From Planctomycetota bacterium (GTDB taxonomy: Bacteria; Planctomycetota; Phycisphaerae; Tepidisphaerales; Tepidisphaeraceae), in the NCBI GenBank assembly GCA_039182125.1, contig JBCDCH010000018.1, forward strand, positions 1 through 62,356: a stretch of 62,356 nt of DNA. Direction: 5' to 3'. This document shows positions 17,139 to 23,955 of this stretch, piece after piece. Within the stretch, counting starts at the first letter, position 1; every line of letters starts with the position of its first letter. The position numbers were made by a program, and so were the translations under genes. The notes beneath the pieces are model-generated. The model ran no database searches. It had not been told where the DNA came from and saw only the letters and a program-made list of their open reading frames with translations.

Positions 17139-19223
17139 TTATGCCGGCTGAACACCGCCAAGATCGGTGCCGGGGTTCTCGTCCTCGCTCGGCTTGGGCT
17201 GGACGGGACCGCGACGCTTCTTTTCTTCAGCGAGCAGGTCGTTGACCGTCGGACGGGTGAGATCTTCGCCGCGCATGATTCGGTTGACGTCGTCGGTGTC
17301 AAGCGTCTCGTACTTCATCAGCGCCTTGGCGAGAGCGTCGACCTTTTCCTTGTTGTCGGTCAGGATCTGCTCGGTCTCGGCGTAGAGCTGATCGATCATG
17401 CCCTTGACCTCATGGTCGATGCGGCGAGCGGTTTCGTCGGAGTACGACGCTTTCTGACCGAGGTCCATCATGTTCGGGGAGTCGCCGTCGTCGCCGTAGT
17501 AGACGAAGCCGATCTCGTCGTTCATGCCCCATTCGGTCACCATGCGCTTGGCGATCTCGGTGACCTTCTGGATGTCGGAGAGCACGCCGGTGTTGACGTC
17601 GCCGGTGAACATCTCCTCGGCGATTCGGCCGGCAAAGAGCGTGCGCATTGTGGCGAGACACCACTTGCGGGAGTAGTTGCTGCGATCCTTTTCCGGCAGC
17701 GACATGGTCGCGCCGCCATAGGGGCCACGCGGGATGATGGTAACCTTGTGCAGCGGGTCGGCGTGTTTCTCGAGCACCTGCACCACGGCATGGCCGGCCT
17801 CGTGGTAGGCGGTGGCGAGCTTGTCCTTCTCGTCCATGACGCGCGACTTCTTGGCCCGGCCGAAGCGGACTTTGTCGCGGGCTTCTTCGAGGTCTTCCTG
17901 TTCGACGAAGTCCTTGCCGGCGAGCGTTGCGCCGAGTGCGGATTCGTTGATGATCGCCGCGAGGTCGGCACCGGAGAAGCCGGGCGTGGCCTTGGCGAGT
18001 CGGGCCAGGTCGACGTTGGGGCCGAGTTTGATCTTGCGGGCGTGGACCTTGAGGATCGCCATGCGGCCCTTGACGTCGGGCAACTGGACCTGCACCTGAC
18101 GGTCGAAGCGGCCGGGACGCGTCAGCGCCGGGTCGAGCACGTCGATGCGGTTGGTGGAGGCGATGACGATGACCTGGTCGTTGGTCTCGAAGCCGTCCAT
18201 CTCCACGAGGATGGCGTTGAGCGTCTGCTCGCGCTCGTCGTTACCGCCGGAGGAGAAGCCCCCGCCGCGCCGACGACCGACTGCGTCGATTTCGTCAAGG
18301 AAGATGATGCACGGGGCGTTGTCCTTGGCCTGCTTGAACAGGTCGCGGACGCGGGACGCACCGACGCCGACGAACATCTCGACGAAGTCGGAGCCGGAGA
18401 TCGAGAAGAACGGCACGTCCGCCTCGCCGGCGATGGCCTTGGCGAGCAGCGTCTTGCCGGTGCCGGGAGGCCCGACAAGCAGTACGCCGCGCGGGATGCG
18501 ACCGCCGAGGCGTTGGAACTTCTTCGGATTCTTGAGGAACTCGACGATCTCCTCGACCTCGTCCTTGGCTTCCTCGACGCCGGCGACGTCGTTGAAGGTG
18601 ACGTGGGTGTGCTCCTTGGAGAGCATGCGGTGCTTGGACCGGCCGAAGTTGCCGAGCATGCCGCCGGGGCCGCCAACGTTGCGGAGCTGTCGGATGAAGA
18701 AGAACCAGATCAAACCGATGAGCAGGATCCACGGAATCAACGGCACGAGGATCTGCACGAACAACGACGTCCCGCGCTCGGCACCGATCAACGGTTTGGT
18801 GTCGGCCGGCGCGGCGGCGAGGAAGGACTCCATGTTGTGCGTGGCCCAGCCCGGCGTCGTGGGGGCGGTGAACTTCGTCACCGTGACGCCTTCAGCGGTG
18901 GGGTGCTCGATCTCTTCGCGGAACTCGCCACGGGCGCGTTCGTTGCTGAAGTCGATGGTCGCGACGTTGCCTGCCGCGTTTTGTGCGAGCACGGTTCCGA
19001 GCTTCACCTCGACGCGATCATCCTGCTGGTAGGTCAGGATGTAGAGCACCATGATCGCGCCGAAGATGATGATGACCCATCCCATCAGGCCCTTGTGAAA
19101 GCGCATGCCGCCCTGGGGTGCGTCGACGCCGCGCTTGTCGCCGTCTTTGTTCGAGTTCTCGCCCCGTGGGTCGTTGCCGCGTTGGGGGTCGTTGCGGCGG
19201 GGTCGTTCGTCCTGGTCCGGCAT
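17139..19223 (-). CDS. ftsH: ATP-dependent zinc metalloprotease FtsH
   Basis: A protein of 694 residues. A charged N-terminus of about 45 residues ([19 protein letters not shown]) precedes the first membrane helix. A periplasmic segment of about 95 residues and a second helix (about 160-180) follow. The AAA domain has Walker [14 protein letters not shown] near residue 250, Walker [16 protein letters not shown] and the SRH arginines in [14 protein letters not shown]. The M41 protease has the zinc site HEAGH near residue 473. It degrades misfolded membrane proteins and regulators such as sigma-32 or LpxC in other bacteria. ATG 19223 is preferred to TTG 19229. The 212-base gap upstream separates it from the lptE-like gene. 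Confidence 0.97.
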   Translation of the reverse strand: MPDQDERPRRNDPQRGNDPRGENSNKDGDKRGVDAPQGGMRFHKGLMGWVIIIFGAIMVLYILTYQQDDRVEVKLGTVLAQNAAGNVATIDFSNERARGEFREEIEHPTAEGVTVTKFTAPTTPGWATHNMESFLAAAPADTKPLIGAERGTSLFVQILVPLIPWILLIGLIWFFFIRQLRNVGGPGGMLGNFGRSKHRMLSKEHTHVTFNDVAGVEEAKDEVEEIVEFLKNPKKFQRLGGRIPRGVLLVGPPGTGKTLLAKAIAGEADVPFFSISGSDFVEMFVGVGASRVRDLFKQAKDNAPCIIFLDEIDAVGRRRGGGFSSGGNDEREQTLNAILVEMDGFETNDQVIVIASTNRIDVLDPALTRPGRFDRQVQVQLPDVKGRMAILKVHARKIKLGPNVDLARLAKATPGFSGADLAAIINESALGATLAGKDFVEQEDLEEARDKVRFGRAKKSRVMDEKDKLATAYHEAGHAVVQVLEKHADPLHKVTIIPRGPYGGATMSLPEKDRSNYSRKWCLATMRTLFAGRIAEEMFTGDVNTGVLSDIQKVTEIAKRMVTEWGMNDEIGFVYYGDDGDSPNMMDLGQKASYSDETARRIDHEVKGMIDQLYAETEQILTDNKEKVDALAKALMKYETLDTDDVNRIMRGEDLTRPTVNDLLAEEKKRRGPVQPKPSEDENPGTDLGGVQPA

Positions 19224-19435
19224 GGTCAATCCTTCGTGGTGCCTCGGTCGGCCGATCTATTGGAAATACTTTCGATACAACGAGCTACGCAATCTGTTCA
19301 TCGGCTTTGCGGCTTGCCACATGGTAGCGATCGTCCAAGGGGTCGTCCGATCCAATGCACCCGCACATCCGCCGATCGTTGCGTTTTGAAACCGGCGGAC
19401 AGATGGCGAACACGGCATCACACGTGGTCGTCGAC

Positions 19436-19951
19436 TCACCAGTCCGACTGCATTTCGCTCACGATCGCCGCGGCGAGGTCCTCTACCGCGAGATAACTGC
19501 CCACCTCGTCGGTTTCGCCGAGGAAGGGATAAAACGGCGAAGACGCTTCGAAGCTGCGGCGATCGACGATGATCTTGCCATTGCGAAGGTCTTTCCAAGT
19601 GAAGTCGACGATCACGATGTAGAGCTGCTCCTGCGGGACGGCGTTGTCGAGGTTGCGGCTGATGGTTGCAAGACGGCTGTCGACGATCTTGCCCTCTAGT
19701 AGCGTGTCGGCCGTCTCGCGAGGGGCGACCTTGTAGGGGCTGCGGGTTTCGAGTTCCTGAGCGATCGCCTTGGTGAGACGAATCTCGTCGAACCGGCGGA
19801 AGCTGGACGTGTCGAATGTCGGCACCGCGACGGTCTGCACGTCCTGGCGCCAGAGTCCGGCACCGCCGTTCTGGATGTCCACGGCCTGATAGCCGCCGCA
19901 GCCGGCCAGGAGCAGGACGCACGACACGAATGTGAGCAGGACAAACTTCAT
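19436..19951 (-). CDS. LptE-like lipopolysaccharide-assembly lipoprotein
   Basis: A protein of 171 residues with a lipoprotein signal (MKFVLLTFVSCVLLLAGCGG; the Cys after LLAG would be lipidated). The mature part has the LptE-like pattern: VQTVAVPTFDTSSFRR near residue 40, LTKAIAQELETRSPYKVAP, TLLEGKIVDSR, and a late VDFTWKDLRNGKIIVDRR strand. LptE plugs the LptD barrel and helps deliver lipopolysaccharide to the outer leaflet. It overlaps the BamD-like gene upstream by 4 bases (ATGA), so outer-membrane biogenesis genes are coupled here. The family is weakly conserved, so the name rests on fold-level resemblance and context. Confidence 0.75.
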   Translation of the reverse strand: MKFVLLTFVSCVLLLAGCGGYQAVDIQNGGAGLWRQDVQTVAVPTFDTSSFRRFDEIRLTKAIAQELETRSPYKVAPRETADTLLEGKIVDSRLATISRNLDNAVPQEQLYIVIVDFTWKDLRNGKIIVDRRSFEASSPFYPFLGETDEVGSYLAVEDLAAAIVSEMQSDW

Positions 19952-21012
19952 TGGCCGATCTCCGCGCCCGGCTCGGGGAAGCTCAGATCGACCGGGCCAA
20001 GTGCTTCGAGTTTGCGGCGGGCGATCTCGGCCTGCGGGGCGAGCGGGTAGTCGTCGAGCACGGATTGGTACATCATCGCCGCCGCCCGCTTTTCACCGGT
20101 GCGGCGGTAGTAATCGCCGCTGGTCAGGCGTTTGCGAACCAGCTCGATGTCGATTTCCGTGACGACTTTTTGGAGTTCACGCTCCCGGGCCATGTCCGGC
20201 TCGGTGCCGATGAGTTCGGCCAGGTCGTTGCGTGCCTCGATCACCGGGCCGGAGTCAAACTCGGGGCCGCGGTACTGAAAAAGATTGCTGAACGCGAGCC
20301 GGAGTTTCGCCTCGGAGGCTTGCGGGCTGCGTGGGTAGGCCTCGATGTAGGCCTGGTAGTAAATCGCGGCAAAGTCGAAGTCGCGCTTGCCGTAAAAGTG
20401 ATCGGCGGCCCGAAGCACTGACTGCTCGGCCAGCGGGCTGCCCGGGGCGCGTTCCTGGATGCGGAAAAGCATCTCGATCGCTTTGTCCTGCCCATCCGCG
20501 ATGGGCAGTTTGGCGATGCGCTCCTTGTAACCTTTGAGAAACTCGTCGGCGATCGTGTACTGCAAACGCAAGGCGTCGTCGTAAAGCGGGCTTTCCGGGT
20601 AGGTATCGAGAAGCTCGTCGCAGTAAAAGAACGACTTCGCCCGATTGCCGAACTCGAACAACGCGGTGGCGGCGAGGTAAAGCCCTTGGTCGCGCATCGG
20701 ATCCGTCGGGTTGGCAAGGAGCCAGTCGACCGTCTTGTTGAACGCCCGCTTGGGATTGCGACCCAGATCATCGACGATCGGGTCGAACAGCGGGTCAATG
20801 TTGATGGGGCCGGGCGGCTCGATGGTCAGCGCGGCGTCGTTGGTCCGCGTCAGCCGGGCCGCACCGTCGCGGACATTGCCCACGCCCGCATCGGGGGGTG
20901 TTTCGGGTTGCTGTGGACGTGCGTCACGCCAGCCGCCGGGGCCGTAATCCCATTCCTTCGGTTCCGCACCCGTCATCGCAACGAGGGCGGCGCAAACCAT
21001 TGCCGTGTGCAT
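19948..21012 (-). CDS. BamD-like / tetratricopeptide outer-membrane assembly protein
   Basis: A protein of 354 residues with an N-terminal signal peptide (about residues 1-16, no lipobox Cys). TPR-like helical pairs run through residues 90-340: FFYCDELLDTYPESPLYDDA, AIEMLFRIQERAPGSPLAEQ, FAAIYYQAYIEAYPRSPQAS and AAAMMYQSVLDDYPLAPQAE. The repeated motif with YP-x-SP is typical of BamD and related YfiO lipoproteins, which help fold outer-membrane barrels. BamD is usually a lipoprotein of about 245 residues; here the lipid Cys is missing and the protein is longer, so it may be a periplasmic TPR relative instead. The ATG at 21012 gives the signal peptide, and the start was chosen for it. Confidence 0.75.
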   Translation of the reverse strand: MHTAMVCAALVAMTGAEPKEWDYGPGGWRDARPQQPETPPDAGVGNVRDGAARLTRTNDAALTIEPPGPINIDPLFDPIVDDLGRNPKRAFNKTVDWLLANPTDPMRDQGLYLAATALFEFGNRAKSFFYCDELLDTYPESPLYDDALRLQYTIADEFLKGYKERIAKLPIADGQDKAIEMLFRIQERAPGSPLAEQSVLRAADHFYGKRDFDFAAIYYQAYIEAYPRSPQASEAKLRLAFSNLFQYRGPEFDSGPVIEARNDLAELIGTEPDMARERELQKVVTEIDIELVRKRLTSGDYYRRTGEKRAAAMMYQSVLDDYPLAPQAEIARRKLEALGPVDLSFPEPGAEIGQ

Positions 21013-21068
21013 GGCCCGTAGGTTACGAAAGCGGCGCCGATGAGCAAACCGACGGCTGGCCGCTCGGG

Positions 21069-21854
21069 TCAACGGTGCATGAGCACGTCCTGCGTTTCGC
21101 CGAGCAGGAATCGCGGCACCCGCAGCCGACGCCCCTGGGCGTGTTGAACATGTCGAGCGAGCACACGATGTAAAACGTCGGCGTCTTCTTGGCTCATCCG
21201 GGGAAGCCGTTGGGGCTGGCCCGTGGCGAGGCCGGCAAGCATCCGCCGCATCGTCGTCACGCCGGCGAAAGGCAAATCCATCGCATCGAAGATTGCCACG
21301 GTGTTTTCGGGAAGGACCACGCCGCCCTTGGCCGCGGAGAAGTAGGCCGGTCCCTCGCTGACCGCTTGGCCGCTCACGGCACATCGGCCAAGCTCAGGCA
21401 CGATGCCGCTCTGTCGGAGGACTTCGAGGGTGAACGCAACGGTGACTTCTTCCCGTTGTGCGGTCGGCAGCAAGCCCAGTAGTTTCGCGAACCGATCGAA
21501 GAGCGTCGCATGAGCGTCGTGCTCCTCGAAGACCGCGCCGACCAGTTCGGCGGCGTACATGCCGAGGTAGATCGAGCGGAGTCGCCGCCGGATGCCGAGG
21601 TGGCCGTTAAGCTGGCGCCACTCGGTAAGCGTCGAGAGTTCACGCTCGGGGTGGTGCCGGAAGACCGCCTCGCCAAGGTCGAGCAAATCCAGCCCGCCGT
21701 CGAACTTGCCGTAGCCCTTGCGATCGCGTCGGAGCGAGCCCTTGGCGATCAGGCTCACAAGACCCAGTCGGCGGGAAAAAAGCGTCACCACCTGCGAGGT
21801 TTCGGAGAACCTCACGCACCGGACGACGATGGCTACGTCCCGCTGGATCGCCAC
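21069..21854 (-). CDS. recO: DNA repair protein RecO
   Basis: A protein of 261 residues matching RecO, the mediator that loads RecA onto SSB-coated single strands in the RecFOR pathway. The OB-fold start is characteristic: VAIVVRCVRFSETSQVVTLF, GLVSLIAKGSLRRDRK. The helical C-terminal half follows with YLGMYAAELVGAVFEEHDAH, LEVLRQSGIVPELGRCAVSG and AYFSAAKGGVVLPE. Only one Cys of the usual zinc-binding set is clearly present in the GRCAVSG turn, so zinc binding may be lost, as in many RecO proteins. It lies 56 bases upstream of the BamD-like gene and 54 bases from the tRNA-Lys gene on the opposite strand. Confidence 0.9.
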   Translation of the reverse strand: MAIQRDVAIVVRCVRFSETSQVVTLFSRRLGLVSLIAKGSLRRDRKGYGKFDGGLDLLDLGEAVFRHHPERELSTLTEWRQLNGHLGIRRRLRSIYLGMYAAELVGAVFEEHDAHATLFDRFAKLLGLLPTAQREEVTVAFTLEVLRQSGIVPELGRCAVSGQAVSEGPAYFSAAKGGVVLPENTVAIFDAMDLPFAGVTTMRRMLAGLATGQPQRLPRMSQEDADVLHRVLARHVQHAQGRRLRVPRFLLGETQDVLMHR

Positions 21855-21907
21855 GGCCGACGGTAGGCGATGACGTTCGTGACAGAGCGGCCTACAGTGC
21901 CGACCGC

Positions 21908-21980
21908 GAGGCCGTAGCTCAGTTGGTAGAGCATTCGACTTTTAATCGAACGGTCGTGGGTTCGAGCCCCACCGGCCTCA
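21908..21980 (+). tRNA. tRNA-Lys(TTT)
   Basis: A 73-base cloverleaf. The acceptor arm GAGGCCG (21908-21914) pairs with CGGCCTC (21973-21979), with discriminator A at 21980. The D arm starts with GCTC. The anticodon stem TTCGA/TCGAA encloses the loop CTTTTAA (21939-21945), with anticodon TTT at 21941-21943. The T arm is GTGGG/CCCAC with loop TTCGAGC. CCA is not encoded. The 3' part from 21938 onward is duplicated at 34870, showing that this gene is the integration site of the mobile element. Confidence 0.97.
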
Positions 21981-21982
21981 CT
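21938..21982 (+). repeat. attL: 45-bp direct repeat inside the tRNA-Lys gene
   Basis: It is identical to 34870-34914. It begins at the last base of the 5' anticodon stem and runs through the anticodon loop, variable region, T arm and acceptor to two bases past the discriminator. The symmetrical anticodon stem-loop (TTCGA-CTTTTAA-TCGAA) is the likely strand-exchange core, as is usual for tyrosine integrases using tRNA genes. The base before and the base after differ from the right copy, fixing the ends. Confidence 0.93.
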
Positions 21983-22053
21983 CAACGGAAGTTCAAGCCG
22001 GGGCAGCATTTGCCCACACCGCCATCCCAAGGCGAGCGGCGTCCAGCACGAAG

Positions 22054-22078
22054 AAAACCGGTCAACCTGACCGGTTTT
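22054..22078. repeat. perfect inverted repeat near attL (terminator or integrase arm site)
   Basis: AAAACCGGTCA (22054-22064), spacer ACC, TGACCGGTTTT (22068-22078). With flanking A and T runs it can act as a bidirectional intrinsic terminator behind the tRNA. Its core TGACCGG also recurs three times near attR (34726-34761), which fits arm-type binding sites for integrase or excisionase. Confidence 0.7.
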
Positions 22079-22116
22079 GCAATTCGGCTGGTGCATCGCA
22101 ACCCACGGGAGGCACC

Positions 22117-23403
22117 TTGCCCAAGCCTAAATCATCTCATCCCAAGCTCCGCGAGCACAAAGCGAGCTCGCGCGCTTACGTCGTACTCAACGGCCGCACG
22201 ATCTATCTTGGCAAGCACAACGACCCAAAGGCGCATACGGACTACTGGGCATTGATTGCAAAGTGGGAGGCGTCGGGTCGAAGCCTGGAAGGCGTTGCCA
22301 CGGCTGCCGACGATGCGGCGGGTGGGGCGTACACGTTCGCGCACCTGATTCGTGACTTCATGGAGCACGCCCGCGACTACTACGGCGAGTGCGGAGAGGC
22401 CGCGTCGTACAAGTCGGTGTGCCGGTTGCTGCGTGTGTTCCATGAGCGCGAGCCGGTCGCGTCATTCGGTCCGCTCAAGCTCCGCACTTTGCGTGAGCAC
22501 ATGGTTGCGGGAGATTGGTACTACACGCGGCGTGGTGCCGTGGTGAAAGCTCAGCCGTGGAATCGCACCAACGCCAACGCGCAGACCAACCGAATCAAAC
22601 GCATGTTTAAATGGGCGGTCGGGCGTGAGATAATCGACGCGAACACATTGCACGCATTGCAAGCGGTCGAAGCACTGCGGGCCGGGAAGACCAAGGCGAA
22701 GCCGCCACGCAAGGTCGGGCCGGTGTCCGAGGCGATGGTGAACGACGTGCTCCCGCACCTGTCCCGCCAGGTCGCGGCACTTGTGCGGGTGATGTGGTTG
22801 ACGGGCATGCGACCGTCCGAAGCGTGCGCGATGCGACCACTAGAGATTGACGCCACCGGCGACGTTTGGCTTTACAAGCCGAGCCAGCACAAGACCGAGC
22901 ATCACGGCATCGCCCGCGTGATCCCGATCGGTCCGCAGTGCGTGGAAGTGCTCAAGCCATTCATGGACCGCGACGCAGGGGCGTTCATGTTCTCGCCCAT
23001 CGAAGCCGAGCGTGAGCGACGCGCTGCGTTGACGGCGGCCCGCGTCACGCCCGCATCTTGTGGCAACCGTCCCGGCACCAATCGACGCGAGAAGCCAAAT
23101 CGCACGCCGGGCGAGAAGTACGACGCCAGCTCTCTACTCAAGGCGGTCACGCGGGCGTGTGCCAACGCATATCCGTTGCCGAAGGGCATTTGGTCAAACA
23201 GTGCCGAGGGCAAGGCATGGCGTAAACAACACGCGTTCACGCCATATCAACTGCGGCACGCTGCGGCCACGCGAACACGTCAAGCGACGGGCGGGCTTGA
23301 AGCCGTGCAAGTGATGCTCGGCCACCGCAACCAATCAACGACCGAGGTCTATGCCGAGCCGGACCTGAAAGCTGCCGTTGAAGCGGCGCGTCGTTTCGGG
23401 TGA
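22117..23403 (+). CDS. int: tyrosine recombinase / integrase
   Basis: A protein of 428 residues, next to the tRNA it targets. The N-terminus (RAYVVLNGRTIYLGKHNDPKA) is the short beta domain seen in planctomycete integrases, followed by a SAM-like core-binding region (about 70-185). The catalytic domain shows Arg in WLTGMRPSEACAM, a Lys-bearing beta hairpin (KPSQHKTEHHGIARV), PYQLRHAAATR in which the HxxR His is Tyr, and LGHRNQSTTEVYAEPD with the nucleophile Tyr. It inserts and excises the element at the tRNA-Lys. The TTG start at 22117 is supported by GGGAGG at 22107-22112; no ATG lies nearby in frame. Between residues 290 and 350 there is a long insertion rich in Arg and Asn. Confidence 0.93.
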   Translation: MPKPKSSHPKLREHKASSRAYVVLNGRTIYLGKHNDPKAHTDYWALIAKWEASGRSLEGVATAADDAAGGAYTFAHLIRDFMEHARDYYGECGEAASYKSVCRLLRVFHEREPVASFGPLKLRTLREHMVAGDWYYTRRGAVVKAQPWNRTNANAQTNRIKRMFKWAVGREIIDANTLHALQAVEALRAGKTKAKPPRKVGPVSEAMVNDVLPHLSRQVAALVRVMWLTGMRPSEACAMRPLEIDATGDVWLYKPSQHKTEHHGIARVIPIGPQCVEVLKPFMDRDAGAFMFSPIEAERERRAALTAARVTPASCGNRPGTNRREKPNRTPGEKYDASSLLKAVTRACANAYPLPKGIWSNSAEGKAWRKQHAFTPYQLRHAAATRTRQATGGLEAVQVMLGHRNQSTTEVYAEPDLKAAVEAARRFG

Positions 23404-23600
23404 GACGGACAAGTTGAACAAGCACACGACGACGCCGGCCATGACCGCTACTGCACTGCGAGTGGTTCAAGGTCTTCACGTCCGCTAGGGCGTGCTGGCG
23501 TGCGTTTTCCCTTGTGTTTCGCGGTGTTCCGTGGAAGGCGTTGCCAAGCCCGCGACGTTGTAAATCGCTGGTGCTAACGCATCCGCGCCAACGCTTTCGC

Positions 23601-23891
23601 ATGGCGATGCAATCCATGTTTCCGGCTGCGAATGACGCGGTCCTCGACGCGATGCTCACGATCTCCAAGGTCGCCAAGGTGCCCGAGCTGCGCCGCAACG
23701 GCAAGCCACTACACCCGGCCACGGTTCACCGATGGATGGCGGCGGGGCGGTTGCGTTTTGCTGTGGTCGGTGGCGTGCGGCTGTCGTGTCGCCGGTGGGT
23801 CCGCGAGATGATCGCATCCGATTCGCCTGCGCCCGCCGTGACGTATCGCGACGACGTGGACGCCGCCGAGCTTGACGCCGTGCTCGCATAG
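23601..23891 (+). CDS. helix-turn-helix protein, DUF1580/excisionase-like
   Basis: A protein of 96 residues. The central part (MLTISKVAKVPELRRNGKPL then HPATVHRWMAAGRLRFAVVGG and VRLSCRRWVREMI) resembles the DUF1580 and MerR/excisionase type of winged HTH common in planctomycete mobile elements. Position downstream of the integrase, on the same strand, suggests a recombination directionality factor or regulator. The start at 23601 was chosen to begin shortly before the HTH; ATGs at 23607 and 23616 are equally possible, and an upstream extension is Arg-rich and unlike protein. It ends just before the terminator hairpin. Confidence 0.65.
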   Translation: MAMQSMFPAANDAVLDAMLTISKVAKVPELRRNGKPLHPATVHRWMAAGRLRFAVVGGVRLSCRRWVREMIASDSPAPAVTYRDDVDAAELDAVLA

Positions 23892-23895
23892 AAAA

Positions 23896-23925
23896 GCCCC
23901 CCGCCGCGAAGTCGCGGCGGGGGGC
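23896..23925. terminator. strong intrinsic terminator between convergent element genes
   Basis: A perfect 14-base inverted repeat (GCCCCCCGCCGCGA at 23896-23909 with its complement at 23912-23925). On the minus strand the stem is followed by TTTTC, so it terminates the long structural unit that ends at 23956. It lies 5 bases after the plus-strand HTH gene, which it may also insulate. Confidence 0.88.
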
Positions 23926-23955
23926 CGGCGGGGGGTCGAGGATGTGGGGCGGGGA

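Noticed and set aside
17412-19496. Long plus-strand open frame opposite ftsH
   Set aside because: It comes from high-GC codon use on the ftsH strand. The product is a low-complexity Asp/Glu/Val/Gly/Arg/His string without family signals, while ftsH is fully conserved.
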